Of a DNA stretch of 64,000 nucleotides, positions 44,868 through 57,085 are shown in pieces. The notes beneath the pieces are model-generated. The model made no database searches. It saw nothing but the letters and a program-made list of their open reading frames with translations, and had not been told where the DNA came from. The first letter of the stretch is position 1, and each line of letters opens with the position of its first letter. This DNA comes from Megascapheus bottae (taxonomy: Eukaryota > Chordata > Mammalia > Rodentia > Geomyidae): assembly GCA_024803745.1 (NCBI GenBank), contig JANJXV010000262.1, forward strand, positions 1,116,001 through 1,180,000, read 5' to 3'. Position numbers and translations under genes: made by a program.

Positions 44868-45990
44868 TTTTATTTTCAGGGTAATGTATAGAGGGGTTAC
44901 GATTACGTTTACAGGTAGTGGACTGCATTACGTCTCACACATTTATTCCACTCCACATGTTTTTGTCCCCAGTTCCCTCTCCCCTCCCCTTCCCAATCAT
45001 CTTGTTTCCCCCCTTCCCTTTCCTATTTGACATAAACAAATAAACATACATACAATATGCCAGGGAAAACATCAGATACAGTAACAATCTGACATTAACC
45101 AAAGGGCAAAATAAGAGATGAGAAATAACATAGTAGATTAAGGACAAAAATCACACAAGATTAAGAGCAACGGTGACACAAGATATAGCTCTTGTTCCCA
45201 TATCCTAGAGATCCTTTCATTTAGTCTCATCCTATATGACCTTTTATACCTAGGTTTTTGAGTTATTATAATCCTCTGCTAGGAGAGTCCTAGATGTGAA
45301 CTAATTATTACAAATGAGGGAAAACATTGAGCTTATGTTTCTTTGGGTCTGGCTGCTTCACTTAATATGAATTTTTCCAAGTCTTTCCATTTCCTTACAA
45401 ATGGGGCGATGTCATTCCTTCTGATGGCAGCATAGCATTCCATTGTGTATAAGTACCACATTTTCTTGATTCAGTCATCTACTGAGTGGCATCTGGGTTG
45501 GTTTCATATCTTTGCTATGGTAAATAGTGCTGCAATGAGCATCATTGTGGTAGTGGCTTTAGTATGTCCTTTTTTCTGGACATTTGGGTAGATGCCAAGT
45601 AGTGGATTTGCTGGATCATAGGGGAGCTCTATGTTCAGTCTTTTGAGGAACCACCACACTGCTTTCCCTAGTGGTTGAACGAGTTTACACTCACACCAAC
45701 AGTGTAGGTGTGATCCCTCCTGGTCACTTCCCCACCAGTATCTCTTATTAGATTTTTTGATAATGGCCATTCTGACTGGAGTCAGGTGGAATCTCAAAGT
45801 TGTTTTGATTTTCATTTCCCTTATTGCTAGAGATATGGAGCATTTCTTCATGTGTCTAAAGCCCATTTTAATTTTTTCTTCAGAGAATACTCTTTTAAGT
45901 CTTTAGCCCACCTTTTAACAGGATGGTTGTTTCTTTGAAGATTTGTTTGGGAGAGATTCATTTTTTTCAGCTATAGATATATTTTAGATA
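44868..45990 (-). mobile_element. L1 3-prime part, older subfamily
   Basis: 3-prime UTR (44868-45380, with poorly matching but ordered blocks) and ORF2 C-terminus. The open stretch 45504-45866 encodes the conserved end (FRHMKKCSISLAIREMKIKT and [20 protein letters not shown]). 5-prime truncated at about 45990. Confidence 0.87.
45504..45866 (-). pseudogene. L1 ORF2 C-terminal fragment
   Basis: 120 codons homologous to unit B 26661-27000, including the Cys-x-x-x-Cys-like HCWCECK context. It is more diverged than the array units, so it comes from a separate, older insertion. Confidence 0.85.
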
Positions 45991-46019
45991 ACTACTTATA
46001 TTTTTGTAGAAAAAAGAAT

Positions 46020-46358
46020 GGAAGCCATCATGCTGGCTCACAACTTAATTTCAGCTACTTAGGAGGCTCAGGGCTTTGGATCACAGGTCAAAGCCAACCA
46101 GGGCCCTACAGTGTGTGAGATCAAACTCTGTGAACATACAATGACTGTAAAAGGAATCTCAATGCCTGGGAATGTAGCCTAATGGTAGAGTGCTCACCTA
46201 GAATGCATGAAGACCTAGGTTCTATTCACCGGTACCGCATACTCAGAAAAAAGCTAGAAGTGGCGCTGTGTTTCAAGAGGCAGAGCACTCACCTTGGGCA
46301 AGCGAGTCCAATGAAAATGTCTAGGCCCTGAGTCCAAGCCGTAGGACTGGCAAAAAGA
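46020..46358 (+). mobile_element. 7SL-like SINE part followed by ID-like SINE
   Basis: 46022-46150 is a forward 7SL-like half ('ctacttaggaggctcagggc'). 46160-46356 is a forward ID-like SINE ('taatggtagagtgctcacct', 'gaagtggcgctgtgtttcaa', A-rich tail). Confidence 0.82.
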
Positions 46359-46467
46359 AAAAAAAGAGCAATCTTACTTAAGTAACAAGGAATGTACCCT
46401 ATATTTATACAGACTGAAAAATTCATTAAGAAATTAGAAAATATGTATAAAGTGCATAATTTCTTTT

Positions 46468-46562
46468 GTGTGTTGGCACTGGGTCTTCAACTGAGTGCTT
46501 CAGCTCTATCCCTGACCATTTCTGCTCAAGGCTAGCACTCTACCAATGCAGCCCCAAATCAA
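46468..46562 (-). mobile_element. SINE remnant
   Basis: A short reversed ID-like piece containing 'gctcaaggctagcactctac'. Confidence 0.6.
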
Positions 46563-46771
46563 CTATCTTCAATTGAGATATAAGCGATGAATATTTCAGG
46601 GTGCTTCATGAAAAACATTTTTATGAATTGAAATTTTCAACACAGTGTTATTTTAGTATGAATGTTGAGATGGGAAGAGACAGAAAAAGTGAAATGTTTC
46701 CTGATCCCCATAGAGAAGAGACTCTGCAGAACCACTGTGGTCTGCAGGCTTCTTTGTGAGTTTTGTTTGCT
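46563..46771. other. Sequence leading into duplication copy 2
   Basis: No repeat recognised. The part of copy 1 that would correspond to this stretch lies left of the window, so I cannot tell whether the duplication boundary is inside this interval or further left. Confidence 0.4.
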
Positions 46772-46792
46772 TGTTTGATTTTTGTCAATTGT

Positions 46793-46993
46793 GGGGCTTG
46801 AACTCTGGGCCTGGGCACTGTCCCTGAGCTCTTCAGCTCAAGGCTAGTGCTTTAATCTGTGAGCCACAGTGCCACTTCTGGTTTTTCTGGCAGTTAACTG
46901 GGTACTTTGGCTGGCTTTAAACTTTGATTCTCAGATCTTAGCCTCCTGAGTAGCCAAGATTATAGGTGTGAGGTACCATCACCAGGCTGCTGC
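46793..46993 (-). mobile_element. Composite SINE, copy 2
   Basis: Counterpart of 22-222 with a handful of substitutions. Confidence 0.85.
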
Positions 46994-47353
46994 TCTGTTA
47001 CTATGCAGGTTCTGGATCAAGAACTTCAAGTTCTTACTTCAATTTTTTCTTCTCTTGCCTGATACTCTGCCATTTGAACGAAGCCCCAGTTCCTGGTCTT
47101 TGTTGGTTAATGAGAGATATTATGATTTTCTAATATTCAGAGCAACGAATATAAAACCCAGCATTTTACTTACTTGAATAAATTAAGAGACAGGACCTAG
47201 TGAGATGGAAAACAAAATTTTTTTTCAAGTTGCTATCCTGTTCTAATGCATAAGTCTGGCTATTTTGCTTACACACAAATATATATTTTACCAGTTTCTA
47301 CTCTATTTTTGCTTAGCTTAAAACCACCACTGCCATTTCATAGATTTTGTTGT

Positions 47354-47890
47354 TGTTTTTTGCGGTGCTTGAACTCTGTGCCTGGGCTGTTCCTCAGATC
47401 TTCAGTTCAATGCCAGTGCTCTACTACTTTTGATTTGGCCAGTCCTGGGCTTGAACTCAGGGACTGAGCACTGTCCTTATATTTTCTCAAGGCTAGGGCT
47501 CTACCACTTCAGCCTCAGCATCACTTCCAGCATTTTTCTATGTATGTGATATTGAGGAATTGAACCCAGGTCTTCGTGCATGCTAGGCAAGCACTCTACC
47601 ACTAGGCCAAACTCCCAGCCCAAAATTATTCATCATTACTATTAGCTATCTTCTTTTTTTTATTATTGATTCGTCATGTTGCTTGGACTTTGGGCCTGGA
47701 CTGTCCCTGAGCTCTTCAGCTCAAGGCTAGCGCTCGTCCTCTACAGCTCCATTTTTGGTTTCTGGTAGTTAATTGGTGATGTAAGTCTCACAAACATATG
47801 TGTCCAGGCTGGCTTTGGGCTTTGAACCAAGATCCTCCAATCTCAGCCACCATAGTAGGTAGAATTACACGCTTCTGCCAGCAGTGCCTG
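47354..47890 (-). mobile_element. SINE cluster, copy 2
   Basis: Partial composite SINE (47354-47431), ID-like SINE (47436-47620) and composite SINE (47667-47888), the same order and orientation as 583-1112. Confidence 0.78.
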
Positions 47891-47900
47891 ACTGTTTGAT

Positions 47901-48054
47901 GTCTCTGTCTCTGTCTCTCTGTCTCTGTCTGTCTCTCTCTGTCTGCCTGTCTCTCTCTCTGTCTCTCTGTCTCTCCGTCTCTCTGTCTCTCTCTGTCTCT
48001 GTCTCTCTCTCTGTCTCTCTCTCTCTCCCTCTCTCTGTCTCTCTCTCTCTCTTT
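47901..48054. repeat. (CT/GTCT)n microsatellite, copy 2
   Basis: Shorter and differently interrupted allele of the tract at 1123-1313. The single-base pattern TTTTGG follows it instead of CTTGG. Confidence 0.95.
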
Positions 48055-48700
48055 TGGTTGTAAGACTTTAATTGTGCACCTGGGCAGTGTCCCTGGGCTC
48101 TTCAGCTCAAGGCTACAACCTTAAACACCTTGAGCCACAGTGTGACTTCTGGTTTTCTGGTGCTTAAGTGGAAGTAACAGTTTCATGGACTTTAGTGTCT
48201 GGCCTGGCTTTGAACTGTGATCCTCAGAACCCAACCTTCTGAGATCATTTCCAGCTATTTTTTGGTGTAAGTGGTACAGAGTAATTGAACACAGGGCTTT
48301 GTGCATACTAGGCAAGCAAACTACCACTAGTGTGCACTCCAGCCTTAGATAAGAGCTTTCTTTTTCTTTTTCTTTTTTTCACTCATGGGGCTTGAACTCT
48401 GGGCCTGGATGTTTACCTTAAGCTCTTCAGCTCAAGGCAAGAGCTCTACCACTTGAGGCACATTGTCATTTTGAATTTTCTGGATTATTTGGAAATAAGA
48501 TTCTCACAGATTTTTATGCCTGGGCCGTCTTTGAACCTTGATCCTCCAGGGTAGCTAGGATTACCAGGGTGAGCCACCAGTCACGGGCATTAAATTATTA
48601 TTTTTTGCATGTCCTATGGCGTCAACTCATGGCCAGAGCACTATCCTAGGGCTTGCTCAAGGATAGCACTTTACTTCAGCCAGCCAACTCCCGGTCCAAA
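48055..48700 (-). mobile_element. SINE cluster, copy 2
   Basis: Composite SINE (48055-48253), ID-like fragment (48256-48346), composite SINE (48380-48592) and a remnant (48605-48695), matching 1314-1960. Confidence 0.72.
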
Positions 48701-48844
48701 TAGGCCACTCTTGAAGCTAGAATTACAGAGATCGGCCATAATACTGGCATGCTGTTATCTAAGTATATAATTTTTCTTCTATTTTTGATGGCTTTTCCTT
48801 AGTGTACATATTTCCTACATATTTTATGGAAAACTTCCTTCCCA

Positions 48845-49053
48845 CTGGGGCCATAAGTTAAGCCTAGTGGAAGAGTTCTTGCCGAGCATGAATGAAGACC
48901 CAAGTTCAATTCCTCAGCACAACATTGATAAAAAAAGATAAAAGTGGTGCTGTGGCACATGTGATAGAACTTGCGCCTTAAGAATAAACAAAAACAAAAA
49001 CACGGATCGTGCTCAGGTCCTGAGTCTAAGCCCAGTACTGGCAAAAAAAATTC
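48845..49053 (+). mobile_element. ID-like SINE, copy 2
   Basis: Counterpart of 2105-2315. Confidence 0.85.
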
Positions 49054-49624
49054 TGCCCAAAGTAGACGTTTAAACTTATTGTACTTTTCAAAAAATTTGT
49101 TGTTCAAGGTGATATACAAAGAGATTGCTGTTACATATGTAATGAGTACATTTCTTGTAAACACTGTTAGCCCCTCCCCCGTTTTCTCTTTCCCTTCCCC
49201 CCAAGTCATAAATTTCATTTACAACAAATATATATGTATTTTCATTCCTGAAAAAAATAGTTTAAAATGTGTTCAAATAAATGATATAGGTTGATATATT
49301 TATCAAAATGGATGACTTGAACTCTAAAATAAACATTCTAAGTAATTTTTCTCATAAAATTGTAGTAATGCTATAAAACTAATATAAAAGGAATTTTAGT
49401 TATTAATTTCTTATGTTTTACCTTTAACATTATTACACTAAGCATACTGTTTATGGTATTAATACAGACAGCATGAAATATGATTATGTAAAAAAATTAA
49501 ATGATTAAAAATAGTAAGGTTGGGGGCCAGTAGTTTGGCTTGGTGGCACACACCCTGGACTGGCAAAAAAGAAGTATGGTTAGATAAAACAGATTTATTT
49601 CCAAATGTGTGGAAAATGGTATGA

Positions 49625-49822
49625 TTTCTTGTTTGGCTAGTCCTGGGGCTTGAACTGAGGGACCAGGAACTGTCCTTGGCCACATTTGTTCAAGGGTGGC
49701 ACTCTGACACCTGAGCAACAGTGCCCCATCTGCTTTTTCTGTGTATGCAGTGCCGAGGAATTGAATCAAGGTCTTCTTGTATACTAGGCGAGCACTCTAC
49801 AACTAGGCAACATTAAAAGCCA
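49625..49822 (-). mobile_element. ID-like SINE, copy 2
   Basis: Counterpart of 2885-3085. Confidence 0.8.
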
Positions 49823-49937
49823 AAGTAGATTTTTGATGCTATTGTGGAGTTTTAATTTTCTTAAATATTTGTACAAAGCACAATGGATATATAAACAGAC
49901 TTGAACTCACAGAACAGAGTCCCACATAATATTACAG

Positions 49938-50762
49938 TTACTCTGGCACTTCTCCCGATTGACAAAACACATTTCCAGGCATCTGCTCTGTCCTTAAGCT
50001 TTGGTAGCTGACTTGTCTTTCCATGGAGGCCTGGCCTGGATTCCTGGTGATTCCATGCATTTCATAGTTCCCTGTATATCCAGTAAGGTTGTCTTCTATG
50101 GGACCAGACCTGTCTGGTTTTTGGCCCACCCAGGACCTATGTGTCTGAGGTCTCACATTATAAGTGGAAAATAAAACACAGTATAATAAGCACTGAAGAA
50201 CTGCACACCATAATATTAACAATGAGAGTTTAATAGTTAGCAAAGTAAATACAATGAATACTTGACAAGAATCATGAGAGCAAGATAAAGAGATGTCTTT
50301 TTAGGAAGGGGACAGGGAAGCTCTAAATCCAGACTGGCCTCCAAGTTGCCTTCAGACAGTAATTCTCCTTCAGAGTCCTCAGAAGGGTCTCCTTCCTCAT
50401 GAGAAACAGAATGTCCTTCCTGAGTTAAGAGGGGGATGGATTCTGGTTTGTCGAATGGAGATTGAGTATCCTTTAGTGAGATGGATGGGTCTGGATATTC
50501 TGTGAGGATGGATTCATTTTCCTCCAATGAATCCAGTATTGAGAGTACACTTGCTGCTTCCCATGGGGACATTTTCCATGAGCCCAGCGTGTGCCCCTTC
50601 AGCTTGCACAATAAGTGGAGTGTTACTCTGACTCAGATGGACTGACTCTGGGTGGAGTGTGAAAGGAAACGGAAGGAAATCTGGCTGCTCTTTTTCTTCC
50701 TCCATAGTATCTGCAGGTTCAACTGTGTCACACATGGGGTTCAGAGCAAAAGGTATATCCAT
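49938..50762 (-). pseudogene. Unrecognised minus-strand ORF cluster, copy 2
   Basis: Same three frames as 3199-4023 (49938-50243, 50237-50611, 50514-50762). Replacements are few (for example ETQ to DTQ, LLKK to LPKK, SLQTEQ to SLRTEQ). All seen changes keep the frames open, but the sample is small. Function unknown. Confidence 0.25.
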
Positions 50763-51640
50763 AGGACTCTAAACCTGTTTGGTAATTTCTACAGAAGGCC
50801 CATGCTTTCTGGAGTGCAGTGATGATTCTCAGTCTCCATCAGTCACCAGCTCCATTGGTGGGTTTTTCATCCGGAGTTCAGGATAAGCTCTTCCACGATG
50901 ACCCAAACCTAAGAATGGAAATAGGTACAGAGTGGACAGACTGGACTCTGCAAGTTGAAGTGTCACTCAACTTCCATGAGGATCTAATGGAGGAACCTGT
51001 AGAACTGGAGTTTGGACTGAACATTGAGGAGGTGTAGGGTCTTTCTAATGAGTGCTTATTCCCGAGTCTTTTCAGAGGACAGACATTACCTGGCTGACAC
51101 CACCCATAAAGGGCATTTTGCCAAGCTCTGTAGAAGTAAGGGCCAACCAATATCTAGACGACATGGGCTTCCTACTCACAGGTTCTGAGGCACCCACACC
51201 AGGACTTCTACTTTTTCTTGGTCTTACTGGTCGCATATTCCTCCAGCTGGTCAAAAAGTTTGTGTTTAGAAGAGCAGGTCCAAAGCCGACATGTGGAGCC
51301 TCATATAGAGCTTGAGTTGTGTCAGGGTGTGGCAGTCCTTGAACTCGTAGAAATCACTCGGGTAGAAGTCCATTCACATCGTATAGATGGAACACATGAT
51401 GCTGTGGGCACATTCGGTACAAGGAAAGTGAGAGCCTTGTCTCTCCATCCTGAGCCTTTTACCAAAGCCCCTTTCTTGCAGGATTCTAATGCTGTGGCTG
51501 TCCTGCAGAGATGTGCACTCATGTGCTGGGAGGGGGGTAAGAGACACTCGAGAACAGGACGACTTTTACACCCCACTTCCAGAAGCTTCTGAGAGAGGCC
51601 TCTATGCATCTGTCCAAAGTAAACGCACCTTAAATTAACT
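50763..51640. other. SINE-poor sequence with weak ORFs, copy 2
   Basis: Counterpart of 4025-4880. It holds 18 extra bases at about 51157-51175 flanked by a short CTA repeat, most simply read as a deletion in copy 1. Frames on both strands are unrecognised. Confidence 0.3.
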
Positions 51641-51701
51641 AAGTAAATGCTCTAAATAAATCAATAAGTGAATGCTCTACATAAAGAACTAAATGCTCAT
51701 T

Positions 51702-51914
51702 CCTCTAATCTTAGCCACCCAGCAGGCTGAGCTCTGAAGATCACAGTGGAAAGACAGTCTAGTCAGTAAAAGTCTAAAGGCACTTGTCTTCAATTAGGCA
51801 GCAAAAAGCCAGAACTTGACCTATGACTCAAACGGTACAGTGCTAATTTTTGAACACCAAAGGGATGGCGTTTAGACCTGGGTTCAGGTTCAAGTGGCAG
51901 CACTGGACTACACA
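51702..51914 (+). mobile_element. Composite SINE, diverged, copy 2
   Basis: Counterpart of 4943-5155. Confidence 0.65.
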
Positions 51915-52140
51915 CCAAAATGTAAATGCTTTCAGGTTCTAACAGGCAAAGCTATCACAATCCCTCCCTGATGGCTCAAAAGTGATTCACCCCCAGCTTT
52001 TCCTCTGACTCCAGTATTTCACAGGCCTCCGCCATTAGTACTGACACCTCATTGCTTACTGGGAAATGGGATTTCCTAGGATGTCACCTAGGTGAGGGCT
52101 GCAGTTGGGAGCCACTTACTCATGCCTGAAATCCAACTTC

Positions 52141-52668
52141 TCAGTAAGCACACTGTTGAGACTCCAGTAGCTTGTGAGGGAAATGAAATGGCATGGTGTC
52201 CCAGTCATAATAAAGTAGTTTGTGCACTTGTATCATGCTTAGCTCCCCTGTGAACACCCCAGTGAACCAAACAGGCTCAGAGAGGAGCCAAGTATTCCAA
52301 GACTTGGCCAGGAGGGGTGAGCAAACATGGGTGTGGAGGGGGAACACTCACTTTTTCAAGAGAATTTCCAGCAACTACTACATTGTCCTCCACTATTTGA
52401 AATTGTGCAGGAAGTTTCCCACATAAAAGAGATCACCTTTCTGGTAGGCAGGGATCAGATTTGTCAGCAGCATCTCCAACAGGCCTTCCTCCAGGATCCA
52501 TAGGTTACAAGGCTTATTCAGAGTCTGAGCTGACTTACCATCACACTGTATTGGCAAAACAGTGGATATTTCAAACGTAGGAATGGGACCACACTTCACA
52601 CTGAGGAATTGGTATAGAGTAGATTGGAAATGACACACTCTAATCTCAGTATAGTCACTTGAAAGCAC
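52141..52668 (-). pseudogene. Possible RasGEF N-terminal-like fragment, copy 2
   Basis: An open frame of 91 codons (52393-52668) includes LLEMLLTNLIPAYQKGDLFY and VGNFLHNF. It is not interrupted by the TAG seen in copy 1. The pattern LxxLLxxLxPAxxxGDxxYVxxFL recalls RalGDS/RGL N-terminal domains. The GTAAGT (about 52541) and GTGAGT (about 52351) donor-like sites are retained. No downstream catalytic domain was found. The family call is tentative. Confidence 0.32.
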
Positions 52669-52712
52669 AAAAGAAGGTTGTAGTGTGTGGGCAGGATGAT
52701 GGGTTCAAATAG

Positions 52713-53710
52713 GTTTCCTCTCAATATACCTCATCTGAGTTTCCCTGGAGTTTCCTGGCTTTCTTCCTAGAGAAATGCCTGATATACTGGATTTTGTCTT
52801 GGCCCTGATCCAGCATCTACTTCTTCAAGTGAGACATCCATATCTCTCATGCCTGAGTTCCGAGCCTCCTGACCTTTGGCAACAGCACAGCAACATCTTT
52901 CTTCCTCCTGAGCCACAGGCCAAGGGAGCTGACTTGAGCTGGTTGTCACATACAGTGGCTTGGTTACCAGGGTTCCATATTCTGTTCCATTGTGAGGGAG
53001 GTAGGGTCACCTTTCAAGGCCCAATGACCAAAGCTCCTTGCTCACAGAAGACCTCCCCAAAGACATACTGGAGGCTGAATCTCCCTTCCCACCTCACATA
53101 TGGATGTAGTAAACAGCACACCTTTTTGTTCAAATCCCAAGTCATTAACTAGGCGTAAGAGCTAGCCTGGTTTCAGGCTCAAGGAGCCTTTCTTAGGTAA
53201 GATCCAAATTTAACTCTCACTATTCCCCTTACCCTTCACAAGACATTTTGCTTCACAGTGCCTTCTCAGCTTGCATTTTGCCTCTTGCACATTTTTTTTG
53301 CTAGTCCTGGGACTTGACCTCAGAGCCTGACCATTGTTCTTAGGCTTTCTTTAGTCTATAGCTGTCCCACCAAGCCACAGCACCACTTCCAGCGTTTTCT
53401 ATGTATAAGGTACTGCAGAATCAAACCGGAGTCTTTTTGTGTGGTAGCCAAGCACTCTACAAATAGATGAAACACCCAGGCCATCTTCCACATATTTTTC
53501 ACTTCAATCTACTAGGACGTTGTTAGGATTCTGTATCCTAATCTATTTTTCTTCCTGAAGAATATCTGTGCTGTCATCTGTAAAAATGCAAGTGGGAAAA
53601 TCACAGAAGCATTGGTGACATAAAAAAAGTCTTACAGACATAGATAAGTGTTCATTCTTTGTAGGAGAAAGGATATTTTGATATGATGATGATGACTATT
53701 TATAAATACT
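52713..53710. repeat. Segment shared, inverted, with L1-array flanks, copy 2
   Basis: Counterpart of 5940-6990, including the reversed ID-like SINE at about 53293-53485. Confidence 0.75.
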
Positions 53711-53920
53711 TTATCGGGGTTTAGAGTTTGGCCCAGTGGTAGAGTGCTTGCCTAGCATCCATGAAGATCTAGGTTTGAGTCCTTAATATCACACAGATAT
53801 AAAAATCCATATGGCAATGTGGCTCAAGTGGCAGAGTGCTAGACTTGGGAAAAGCCAAGAGCAGTGCTCAGGCCCTGAGTTCAAGCCCCAGGAATGGCAG
53901 AAAAAACAAAAGAAAAGAAA
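53710..53920 (+). mobile_element. ID-like SINE, copy 2
   Basis: Counterpart of 6955-7155, with the same GAAAA-extended tail. Confidence 0.9.
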
Positions 53921-54299
53921 AGAAAAGAAATGTGCTTTTTACAAGTTATTCACTCACAGCATTTGCCTCTGAATTCTTCGCTTCTGCATCTTGTGACTTA
54001 TCCCTTTCCCTCAATGTAGACAAGAAAAACAGATTTTATTACTTGCTATCCTGTTGTCTAATCTTTGGATATTAATTCAAAATACAATATTGCCTGAGAT
54101 ATTGTGTGTGTGCATGTGTGTGTGTATTTGCCAATGTGTGCATGCACAAATGGGTACAGGGTTTAGGGCTTACTCATAGGGCCTGTGTGATAACCCTCAG
54201 CATCTTTTCCTCAAAGGTATTGGTCTTTCACTTCTAGCTTAATATAGCTAATTGGAGTTGAGAGATTCACTCAATTTCTTGCCCTGTGCATTGGAACCC

Positions 54300-54535
54300 A
54301 GTGCTGGGTTCTCATATTGTTAATTGTAGCTATAGAGAAGGCTGAGGTCTGGGGATCCTCGTTAGAATCCAGCCCCTGAAAGAAAGTCACTGATAGAAAT
54401 CTTTATCTTCAGTAAAGCACGAATAAATAAGGGAAAAGTGGAACTGTGGCTCAGTTCCTCTTGTACCAGCCATGAGAAAATTAGTAATTGGCAGCACCTG
54501 GTCCCTGAGAGAAATCCTTAGCACTGGTTCAAAAA
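54300..54535 (+). mobile_element. Composite SINE, diverged, copy 2
   Basis: Counterpart of 7538-7770. Confidence 0.65.
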
Positions 54536-54988
54536 AAGAAAGAAAATAATGAAAAAAATTGAAACTTGCTGAGGAATCCATAAGGATAAACGTGCCTGTG
54601 AATAATCTTGTCATTTCAGATTCCCTCAAGAGCTTATGTCTCTCTATGTTTTTTTCAAGTTTTTTTTAAAGATATTTACATATTTTCTATCTTTCTTAAA
54701 CAGAGATAGCCATCCACAAAACACAAACACAAACTCTCACACAGTATACCACCCACCCATAAGTGTCTGGCTATGTATATATGTATAGTCATATGTATTG
54801 ATCTGTCTCTCTATACTAATATATAAATGCATAAACATATGTATTTAGACAAACAGGAAACATACATAGATAGGTCTCAGGCATTTCCAGATTTTGTGCA
54901 AGTCTTCTGAGTGCAACTTACCATTGTATTGTTTGTCAAGATAGAGTCCCTCTAACTTTTCGCCAGCTTCTTGTCCTTTGATACTTTT

Positions 54989-55179
54989 TTCTGCCAGTCC
55001 TGGGTTTTGAACGCTAGGCCTGGATGCTGTCACTGAGCTTGAGCTTCTTGCATTCAGTAGTTTATTGCAGATAAGAGTCTCATGGAGTTTCTGTCCTGGG
55101 CTGGCTTTGAATTGTGATCCTCAGATCTCAAACTCCTGAGTAGCTAGGATGACAGTCTTGAGCTACCAGTACCTGGTTC
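54989..55179 (-). mobile_element. Composite SINE, copy 2
   Basis: Counterpart of 8225-8415. Confidence 0.8.
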
Positions 55180-56330
55180 CTTTGCCTCTTTTACCCTTTT
55201 TTTGGCCCCACCACAGCCATGGTATCTACCTTCCTATGTTCTCTCCACCTGCCCCCAGACAGGGGTCTGACAGATGCTTTCCACCCACTTATTCATGTCC
55301 TCCTCTGTATTGGCTGACAGCTAAGGCATGCACTCACTTGTCTGGATGCCAAACACAAAGCCATGGGATTGTTTCTCAGTCTCAAACATCCTATCTGATT
55401 TATAGCACCACAGAGGGTCAGGTTGATGCTCCTCCAGGGCTTCTTAAATTGTTCTCATATTAATCCACAACACGTTTGTCATCACTTGTCCAGATAATTC
55501 ATGGACTAAACCAGCATTCCCTACAAACTTAGATCCCAATACCATGAGGACACTCAAGGGTGCATTAGGAGTGTGACCTGCAGGTGGATGTGAGCCTGTC
55601 TAACTTGGAGGGGATATCTCCACCACAGGAAATGGAATACAAATTTAGAATCAGCTTTCATGAGGTGACAATCTCTGGCAGATGTTCTTATCAAATGTAG
55701 CACTGCCTACTTCCAGCTTAAAACATGGGTTGATGACCCAGCATAACAGAGAATGTATTCACCCCGGCCCAACACATAGGCTGGGACCCTGAACTTTCAG
55801 GTAGCATTTGGCTTTGAAGGTCATGAGATCTTAGTCTACAAATGATGAGCCCCCTCCCGTGAGGCATAGCAAACGGAGCCAAAGTGCAACCCAGTTAAGC
55901 ACCAGATCAAGCTTCCCTTCTTCAGTAGGGTATGGTTTGAAAACTGTGCATAGCTTCTGTTTGAAGCCAGTCCAGAAAGGAAAGTCCATGAAACTCTCAT
56001 TTCCAGTTAATGGCCAAGAAAAAGCCAAAGATAGAGATGAAGCTCAAGAGAGCTAGAGAGCCATCTGAAAAGAATGGTTACACCCTGCAACATCCTCATT
56101 ATCTGATCTTGAAAACATCTCTGCGTGCATCCCAGCATGCAGCCAGCATCTGGGGGTGACAGTGACCCCTGCGCCCATTGGCAATCTGCACTGTCTCTGA
56201 CATCTGTAATGTGAACCTCATTCTGTTGGGTTTGTGAAGCGGTGTCAACCCTGCAGAAGGAACCAACTGTGCCCTAACTCCCACTGTCCCCTGGGGCCCC
56301 TAGCATTCCCCCATCTGCACCCCTCCTGTG
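55180..56330. other. Unique sequence with unrecognised ORFs, copy 2
   Basis: Counterpart of 8416-9566, including the 65-codon minus-strand frame at 55831-56028. No domains recognised. Confidence 0.35.
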
Positions 56331-56369
56331 GCTTCTGATCCTAGGGAGCCCTCCTGCCCTGTCCAACAC

Positions 56370-56528
56370 TCACATGAAGTGCATATTTCTTCTCCTGGGG
56401 CAACTTCTCCACAGAGAGTACATGACATGCCCACTCTCCAGGCACAGGGAGATCCTGCCCAAGTAGCAAATCAGTGATAAGGACATAAAGTGATGAATAG
56501 AATTTTAGATCCTGATGGTAGACAGTCT
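56370..56528 (-). other. Candidate internal exon with consensus splice sites, copy 2
   Basis: Counterpart of 9606-9764. The TTTTGCAG acceptor, open frame and GTGAGTG donor are all kept. Replacements include TVYPQ to TVYHQ and WQN to GQD. Confidence 0.35.
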
Positions 56529-56968
56529 GCAAAATCCAAGGGAGAATGGAATTGGAGGGGACGAGGGATCAGGATGTGGGCATGGAGCTTCCCTGCCAAG
56601 GGGGTGGGGGAAGTCACAGGCTGGGGGATGCACAGGATGATCTATGGGCCCTGTGCACCTACTGGGTCACCCCCTTCTGCATCTCAGCCTTTGGCTTTGA
56701 GCTCTGTGATCGTCAAGATGTGCACAGTCTGTACTCTGGCTGGCAGAAGAAAGGACCCTGGGAAGACAATTGTAGACCCTTTGTGAGTTTAGGAAAGGGT
56801 AGGCTGGACACCCAGTCCAAGAGGAGCTAAAACTGGAGTCAAGGGGTGTGCAAGGAGTGGGTGTGAGGGTTGTGGGCAGTCACAGTCACGGCAGAGGTGG
56901 CTCTGTCTGTGGGGTGAGTGCCTCCCTGCAGGCACAGCACTGGACATATCAGAGATCCACATGAAAAG

Positions 56969-57085
56969 GAAAAGCTGGAAATGGCACTATGGTTCAAATG
57001 GTAGAGCATCAACCTTGAGCAAAAGAGCTCAGGGACAGTACCCAGGACCTGAGTTCAAGCCTCATGACTGTAAAAGAAAAAGAAC
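56969..57085 (+). mobile_element. ID-like half SINE, copy 2
   Basis: Counterpart of 10205-10322. Confidence 0.75.

Noticed and set aside
44642..44884. Cys/Val repeat frame
   Set aside because: Translation of the GT microsatellite at 44718-44792.
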